A model generated the notes under the pieces. The model searched no databases, was not told the origin of the DNA, and saw nothing but the letters and a program-made list of their open reading frames with translations. The translations under genes were made by a program, and so were the position numbers. This document shows, one piece after another, positions 58,166 through 64,000 of a stretch of 64,000 nucleotides of DNA. The DNA is from Haemaphysalis longicornis (lineage: Eukaryota; Arthropoda; Arachnida; Ixodida; Ixodidae), in the NCBI GenBank assembly GCA_013339765.2, contig CM023449.1:101774743-101838742 (forward strand), written 5' to 3'. Positions within the stretch are counted from its first letter, which is position 1. Every line of letters starts with the position of its first letter.

Positions 58166-58416
58166 TGCCACAGTCAAGTCATTAGAAGGCAACTCTGAGG
58201 CACTCAAGAAGCGCAGGGCGGTGCCGTCAATCCCTCGTTCGCGCGAGATTGGGTGTGCACGGGAATACCCCGGCTAAAGGAGGAAGAGGACTTTTTCTCT
58301 CTCGCGCGGGCTTCCCTCAGCAAGCAGAGACGCCATTAGTCTGCTCTAGGGTTTTTGGTCTCTTTCTTATTAAACTATACCCCTTACTGTTGACCAGTTG
58401 CTACGTTTACGCTACA
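58166..58416 (+). repeat. 5' LTR of Ty3-C
   Basis: It starts TGCCACAG and ends GCTACA. It matches 63617-63867 with one mismatch by eye. Confidence 0.95.
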
Positions 58417-58420
58417 TTTT

Positions 58421-58438
58421 TGGTGGAGGTGCTGGGTA
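58421..58438 (+). promoter_or_regulatory. Primer-binding site of Ty3-C
   Basis: TGGTGGAGGTGCTGGGTA, four bases after the LTR, is identical to the site of Ty3-A. It is consistent with a tRNA-Ala acceptor end over the first 12 bases. Confidence 0.7.
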
Positions 58439-58455
58439 CCAGCCGCGAATCTCGC

Positions 58456-59895
58456 ATGCACAGCGAGGACACCGCCTCTGAAGACCGGGCGCGTGAAACA
58501 GAGCTGACGCCCGTTCATCAACGCACAAGTCGTCGGATTCGAGGTGCATCGCCTGAGTACGGACTTCTGCCCGCGACATCCAGGGCAGCAGCGGAGACAT
58601 CCAAGGCAGCAGCGGTGACATCCAGGGCAGCAGCGGCACACCCTACGGCCCCAACAATGGCAAGCGACAACCTTACGCCATGTCAGTGCGTGTTCCAACA
58701 GCCGCGAAAGGCTCCAAGTTTTCATGGAGACGCCTTCGAAGACGCGGAGGATTGGCTTGAGCTGTATGAGCGGGTCGCGAGATTTAATGGATGGGATCAA
58801 GCGCGGAAGCTGCATGACGTGCACTTCACCTTGGAAGACGGTGCGAGGACGTGGTGCGAAAACCACGAAGCAGATTTTACAAGCTGGGATGAATTCCGGC
58901 GCAGATTTCTGAAGACCTTTGCCCGGGGTGACCGCAAAGAAAAGGCTGAAGCCGCTTTGCGCTCCAAAAACCAGGGCCCCAATGAAAGCGTTTCGATGTA
59001 CTACGAGGAGATGTCCCGTCTTTTCCGACGTGCAGACCCGAGCATGGCTGAGGATAAAAAGCTTCGTCACCTTATGCGAGGTGTGAAACAGGAGCTTTTC
59101 GCTGGGCTTGTGCGCAATCCCCCACGTACCGTGACTGAGTTTCTTACGGAAGCGACGACGATGGAAAGGACGCTAGAACAGCGTGCCAGACAATACGACC
59201 GCCACCCTGCTTGCGCGTCGGTGGACGTGTTTGCTTCGGCCTCGGGGACCAGTCGTGACACGTTGCGGGAGCTCATCCGCTCAGTGATTAGGGAGGAACT
59301 TCACCTCCTACAACTGCCTCAGGCCTCACCGACGTACGCTTCTCTGACCCAACTCGTGAAAGAGGAGGTTAAACAAGCGGTTCAACCACCGGTGAACCTC
59401 GACATGCCGCCGCCCTCACGCATCTCGGAGAGCGCGATGACATACTCCACGGTTCTGCAAGAAGCCCCTACGTACGCTGCTTCGAACGTCGCCGTTGCTA
59501 CTACCGACGCGTACGCCCCGTCGTCTGCTGGTGTCTTTATTCGTCGCCAGCCTGGAAACTGCCCAGCCCCTCCTGCTGGACGGAGCGCCGTACGCAAGAC
59601 GGACGTGTGGCGGGCGCCGGGCGGGCTACCACTGTGTTTCCACTGCGGGGAGGTTGGTCATCTGTACAGGTCGTGCCCCTACCGCCGTGCTGGCCTTCGA
59701 GGTTTCCCTCCAAACGCGCCCTGCCCTCGGAACGGTGAAAGACCAGCCGAAATCCAACAGTATCTGTTCGCGCAGCGCGCTCCCTCTCGCCCGGAAACTA
59801 CGCCAGCATCGTTCCGACGTTACAGGTCGCCGAGCCCTCGTCTCTCCTCTAGCTCGCCTGGGCGGCGCTCGCCCAGCCCCAATCGGGAAAACTGA
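58456..59895 (+). CDS. gag: Gag of Ty3-C, intact
   Basis: About 479 residues from the ATG at 58456, chosen because it is the first after the primer site; the frame itself is open from 58249 inside the LTR. Residues of about 35-60 hold a small Ala-rich repeat (TSRAAA, TSKAAA, TSRAAA). About 80-260 form the capsid-like domain (APSFHGD, DWLELYERVARF, LMRGVKQELFAGLVRNPP). Residues 394-407 are the CCHC knuckle CFHCGEVGHLYRSC, preceded by RKTDVW. The tail is serine/arginine-rich and ends NREN at TGA 59893-59895. It would assemble particles and bind RNA. The frame shows no lesion. Pol overlaps in the -1 frame from 59853. Confidence 0.92.
   Translation: MHSEDTASEDRARETELTPVHQRTSRRIRGASPEYGLLPATSRAAAETSKAAAVTSRAAAAHPTAPTMASDNLTPCQCVFQQPRKAPSFHGDAFEDAEDWLELYERVARFNGWDQARKLHDVHFTLEDGARTWCENHEADFTSWDEFRRRFLKTFARGDRKEKAEAALRSKNQGPNESVSMYYEEMSRLFRRADPSMAEDKKLRHLMRGVKQELFAGLVRNPPRTVTEFLTEATTMERTLEQRARQYDRHPACASVDVFASASGTSRDTLRELIRSVIREELHLLQLPQASPTYASLTQLVKEEVKQAVQPPVNLDMPPPSRISESAMTYSTVLQEAPTYAASNVAVATTDAYAPSSAGVFIRRQPGNCPAPPAGRSAVRKTDVWRAPGGLPLCFHCGEVGHLYRSCPYRRAGLRGFPPNAPCPRNGERPAEIQQYLFAQRAPSRPETTPASFRRYRSPSPRLSSSSPGRRSPSPNREN
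59853..59895 (+). promoter_or_regulatory. Gag-pol overlap, -1 frame
   Basis: The pol frame opens after a TAG at 59850-59852, and gag stops at 59893-59895, so any frameshift must occur in this 43-base window. The bases before the stop are GGAAAAC (59886-59892), a variant of the G GGA AAC heptamer found at the same place in Ty3-A. Its first codon re-pairs imperfectly after a -1 slip. Confidence 0.6.
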
Positions 59896-62800
59896 AACCA
59901 GCGACCTCTGGAGGTGGGGCCGCTGAAAAGACCGTCAGCGAAGATCTTCCATCGTGTTTACGACGACGTACATCGGAACCGACGCATCTAGAACGTTATG
60001 GGAAAAGAGCCACATGTGACCTTGCCGTTACTATCGACGACTACGACGTGACTGCGCTGGTGGACACAGGTGCAGATTACTCGGTAATTAGTAGCAATCT
60101 GGCAAGAGAGCTGAGGAAGGTACTGACGCAGTGGACTGGGCCTCACATTCGCACGGCAGGCGGTCACCTGGTTACCCCTACAGGCCAATGCACGGTTAGG
60201 GTTACTATACGGGGGTACACCTACGTGGGCGATTTCATCGTACTTCCGGAATGCTCGAGGGACGTCATACTGGGTATGAACTTCCTGCAAACGAACGGCG
60301 CCATCATCGACCTACAGACATCGACCGTTACATTCTCCACCGAACGAGCCATCGCCAGAAACGATTCAGAAGCAGGGCAATTCTGTGCCCTCCGCGTAGT
60401 GGACGACAGCGTGGTGGTACCGCCACGAAGCAGCGTACTGGTCCTTGTTAAGGGGGACGTGGCTGAAAGTTGCGAACGGCTAGTGGAAGGCAACATGAAT
60501 TTGCTTTTAGAACGAAAAATTTGTGTCGCAAGGAGCCTTATCCACCTGCATAACGGCTGTGCGAATGTGGTGCTGACAAACTTCGGGAACGAGCTTCAAC
60601 ACGTCCCAAAAGGCACCGCCATCGCCTCCTCGCATGAATTCGTTCAAGCGGCACAAGTTTGCACTGTGGGAGAAGGTGGGCATGACGCATCGGCTCCGAA
60701 AGACTTTGTTGGGTTAATCCACATCAGCCCTGACCTGTCGGCAGAGCAGCAACGGCAGCTGACAGCCCTCCTCGAGGATTTCCGCGAATGTTTCTCTACT
60801 TCATCGAAAGTTCGACAAACGCCTGTGGCCAAACATCGCATCATCGTCGACTAAACGACCAAGCCAGTCTACCAGCATCCCTACCGCGTGTCCTATAAGG
60901 AAAGAGAAGCCATCCGGACCCAAGTAACGGAAATGTTACGAGACGACGTTATTCAACCGTCGACAAGTCCGTGGGCATCCCCTGTTGTGCTGGTCCAAAA
61001 GAAAGACAAAACCTTACGATTTTGCGTCGATTACAGGAAGCTAAATCGTGTAACAAAACGAGACGTATACCCTCTTCCACGAATAGACGACGCCTTAGAC
61101 CGACTGCGTAATGCAAAGTACTTCTCCTCTCTGGATTTTCAAAAGTGGGTACTGGCAGATTGAGGTTGACGAGCGAGACCGCGAGAAGACTGCGTTTGTC
61201 ACACCCGATGGGCTTTATGAGTTTAAAGTACTTCCGTTTGGTCTCTGCTCGGCACCCGCGACGTTCCAGCGAATGATGGACACTGTCTTGTCCGGTTTAA
61301 AGTGGCAGACGTGTCTGGTTTACCTGGACGATGTCGTCGTGTTTTCTGCCACCTTTGATGACCACCTACAACGACTTCGACTAGTTCTCGACGCTATAAA
61401 GTCAGCTGGTCTGACTATAAAACCCGAAAAGTGCAACTTCGGCTACAAAGAGCTGCGGTTCCTAGGACATGTCATCAGTTCAGACGGTGTCGCACCAGAC
61501 CCTGAGAAGACGGCAGCCGTAGCAGCCTTCCCCCGACCAGCCGATAAAAAAGCTGTTAGGCGCTTCCTAGGCCTCTGCGCCTATTACAGACGCTTTGTAG
61601 AGAATTTTTCTGACCTGGCGGAACCATTGACGCGACTGACAAAAGACGACGTACCTTTCGCATGGCAAGAAGAGCAAGAAGTGGCCTTCAATCACCTGCG
61701 GGACCGGCTACAAAAAGCGCCAGTACTAGCTCATTTTGACGAACACGCACATACGGAGATCCACACCGATGCCAGTAACGTCGGTCTTGGCGCACTCCTC
61801 GTTCAGTGGCAGGACGGAGCCGAGCGAGTTCTAGCCTATGCCAGCCGCACTCTATCAAAGGCAGAGATGAATTACTCCACCACTGAAAAAGAGTGTCTTG
61901 CCGTCGTCTGGGCCATCAACAAGTTCCGGCCGTACCTTTATGGCAGGCGGTTTAATGTCGTCAGTGACCACCATTCCTTGTGTTGGCTGGCAAACCTAAA
62001 AGACCCATCTGGACGCCTCGCCAGATGGAGTCTCCGCCTACAAGAGTACGACATGACGGTCGTTTACAGGTCCGGGCGGAAGCATAGCGATGCTGATTGC
62101 TTGTCACGGGCACCTGTCGAGTCGGCAAGCCCAGACACCGACGAAGACTTCCCCGTTCTCGGAGTCGTTACTCCTGCTGAAATGGCCCAACTACAACGAG
62201 AGGACTCTGAATTGCTTCTTGTCATCCAGTATTTGGAAGGTCTCAATGCCCAAATTCCGAAGGCCTTTGCCCGCAACATCTCGTCCTTTAGCCTCCGGCA
62301 CGGAGTGTTGTACAAGCGGAATTTCAGAAATAGCTCGGACGCGTTTTTACTCGTTGTACCAACAGCGATGCGGCAGGAAATTCTATACGCATGCCACGAC
62401 GAAACGTCGGCGGGGCACCTGGGTGTCAGCCGTACACTGGCGAGGATACGCCAGAAATACTATTGGCCGAAGCTATTGCGAACAGTTCAGCACTACGTCA
62501 AGAGCTGCCGCGACTGCCAGAGGAGGAAGGTTCCGCCTTTGAAACCAGCAGGGCTTCTTCAGCCAATACAACCACCGATGTCCCCTTTCCAGCAAGTAGG
62601 CATGGATCTCCTGGGCCCATTTCCTACCTCCACGAAGGGGAACAGGTGGATCGTGGTGGCGACCGACTACCTCACGCGGTACGCGGAGACAGCGTCTGTC
62701 CCAAGGGCAACTGCGGCTGAGGTAGCTCAGTTCTTCGTCCACAACATCGTTTTACGACATGGAGCTCCCCAGATTGTCATAACGGACAGGGGCACTGCTT

Positions 62801-63444
62801 TCACAGCTGACCTCATGCAGTCCGTCATGGTACTAACTCACACATCTCACAGGCGGACAACTGCTTACCATCCGCAGACGAATGGCTTGACTGAGCGACT
62901 TAACAGGACCCTCACCGACATGCTCTCAATGTATGTCGACGTCGAGCATAAAACGTGGGATGAGATCTTGCCATACGCAACTTTCGCGTACAACACCGCA
63001 GTTCAGGAGACCACAGCCATGACTCCATTTCAGCTGGTTTATGGTCGCACTGCCACTACGACACTTGATAGCATGCTTCCGGTCCATGAGGATGAAGACG
63101 GCGACGCCGACTATTTCGTGCAAAGAGCCGAGGAAGCACGCCAGCTAGCACGGGAGCGAATTCAACTTCAGCAAAGTTCCGATGCTGCTCGCTACAACGA
63201 GCACAGGTGGGCCGTGTTCTACGAACCAGGGGACGCGGTTTGGGTTTGGACACCAGTTCGACAGCGTGGACGTTCTGAGAAACTGCTTCGTCGGTACTTC
63301 GGGCCATATAAAGTTATTCGCCGCCTTAGCGACGTCAACTATGAAGTGGCACCTTATGGAAGGGCACCCTGCTCCCGACGCGTCAGGCTAACTCCAGAGG
63401 TTGTGCACGTGGTCCGAATGAAACCGTACTACGACAGAGACTAG
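59853..63444 (+). pseudogene. pol: Pol of Ty3-C, two lesions
   Basis: Protease has an intact DTGADYS (DTG codons 60063-60071) and VILGMNF. After TAA 60852-60854 the same frame resumes with the reverse transcriptase N-terminus (HPYRVSYKEREAIR, FCVDYRKLN). An extra T at 61136-61139 moves the remainder to the next frame, which is open from there to TAG 63442-63444. It contains YLDD at 61321-61332, RNase H (HTDASNVGLGALL, DHHSLCWLANL) and integrase with an HHCC zinc region near 62395-62520. Integrase catalytic Asp codons are 62665-62667 and 62785-62787 and the Glu codon is 62893-62895, a D,39,D,35,E spacing. The C-terminus reads TPEVVHVVRMKPYY. The two lesions may be real or sequencing errors. 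Confidence 0.92.
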
Positions 63445-63605
63445 CCATGTCTTCTACAGTGCTGATGGACTGAACGTTTTCCCTGCCGAATCCCTGTGAT
63501 GGTTACCCTTCGGCGATGAAGCACTCCATTATCTCGTTCCGGGGCCGTCATCTATTACTTCTTGGTGACCCGCACTTCGAGCATCGAGACGATGCATCTT
63601 CCGAA
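63445..63605 (+). other. Short untranslated stretch between pol and the purine tract of Ty3-C
   Basis: About 160 bases after the pol stop, with no coding capacity or env-like frame. The absence of a third ORF argues against an errantivirus-type envelope in this element. Confidence 0.7.
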
Positions 63606-63616
63606 GAGGGGGGCAA

Positions 63617-63867
63617 TGCCACAGTCAAGTCATTAGAAGGCAACTCTGAGGCACTCAAGAAGCGCAGGGCGGTGCCGTCAATCCCTCGTTCGCGCGAGAT
63701 TGGGTGTGCACGGGAACACCCCGGCTAAAGGAGGAAGAGGACTTTTTCTCTCTCGCGCGGGCTTCCCTCAGCAAGCAGAGACGCCATTAGTCTGCTCTAG
63801 GGTTTTTGGTCTCTTTCTTATTAAACTATACCCCTTACTGTTGACCAGTTGCTACGTTTACGCTACA
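63617..63867 (+). repeat. 3' LTR of Ty3-C with preceding purine tract
   Basis: 251 bp, preceded by GAAGAGGGGGG and three bases (CAA), the same spacing as in Ty3-A and Ty3-B. It is followed by ATAT at 63868-63871. Confidence 0.95.
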
Positions 63868-63871
63868 ATAT

Positions 63872-64000
63872 CCTTAGGTGGTAGAAATCTGTGGCCCCAG
63901 ATTTCCACTGCGCAAGCATATTCTCTGGTCCAGAGGGTGCGAAACGTGGTTACGGCTTTTAAAGGAGCCATGAAGAGGGAAACACAAGTTTGGTTCGTTC
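63872..64000. other. Right flank, non-coding
   Basis: Host or older repeat DNA after Ty3-C, containing a small hairpin GAAATCTG/CAGATTTC. No gene was recognised. Confidence 0.5.

Larger units (their letters stand above)
58166..63867 (+). mobile_element. Ty3/gypsy element Ty3-C, very young insertion
   Basis: A 5.7-kb element with 251-bp LTRs that differ at a single base (GGGAATACCCC versus GGGAACACCCC), flanked by ATAT. Gag is intact. Pol has one TAA (60852-60854) and one extra T (61136-61139 run), and is otherwise open to the end. It is closely related to Ty3-A and Ty3-B in all domains. The near-identical LTRs mean very recent insertion, so this family has been active recently in this genome. 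Confidence 0.95.

Noticed and set aside
63445..63605. Envelope gene downstream of pol in Ty3-C
   Set aside because: Only about 160 bases lie between pol and the purine tract, without a long frame or membrane segment, so there is no env.

Overview
The window looks like a gene-poor, transposon-packed stretch of an arthropod nuclear genome, most likely an ixodid tick. That assignment is an inference. It rests on a tRNA-derived SINE that resembles the tick family I know as Ruka, on the mix of Ty3/gypsy, I-group and CR1/L2-like retroelements, and on the absence of bacterial or viral gene organisation. I found no host protein-coding gene, rRNA or intact tRNA gene. Almost every readable coding stretch belongs to a mobile element, and nearly all carry stops or frameshifts.

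Layout. 1-4941: non-coding apart from a SINE tail. 4946-11050: a degenerate Ty3/gypsy element (Ty3-A) with both LTRs and an ATAT target duplication. 11511-13038: a decayed LINE, into which a minus-strand Ty3/gypsy element (Ty3-B, 13043-16668, 5' truncated and internally deleted) has inserted. 16669-22527: nothing recognisable. 22528-23760: a LINE 3' half. 25067-26085: two tRNA-derived repeats. 27430-29412: an IS630/Tc1-type transposase relic forming a roughly 1 kb palindrome with an inverted partial copy. 29413-32640: a truncated I-group LINE (LINE-A) abutting a 267-bp tandem repeat. 34575-39219: a nearly complete CR1/L2-like LINE (LINE-C) with 279-bp tandem 5' monomers and a 2A-like motif (GGDIETNPGP) at the N-terminus of ORF1. 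41075-42665: two further LINE fragments. 42700-46300: minor repeats and a TIR-bounded non-coding element. 46575-52215: a nearly full-length I-group LINE (LINE-B). 52466-56736: a second kind of Ty3/gypsy element (Ty3-D, GGTAC duplication, 171-173-bp LTRs). 57144-58071: a long inverted repeat. 58166-63867: a very young Ty3/gypsy element (Ty3-C) whose two 251-bp LTRs differ at one base.

How the parts work together. The Ty3 elements carry gag (capsid-like region plus CCHC knuckle) and pol (protease, reverse transcriptase, RNase H, integrase). In the three related copies pol lies in the -1 frame after the gag stop. The LINEs carry ORF1 (nucleic-acid binding) and ORF2 (AP endonuclease, reverse transcriptase, and in the I-group copies RNase H). 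All LINE-derived pieces whose orientation I could read lie on the minus strand.

The most interesting item is the 2A-bearing LINE-C with its monomeric 5' region. Next are the shared ATAT target sites of three related Ty3 elements and the several fold-back structures.
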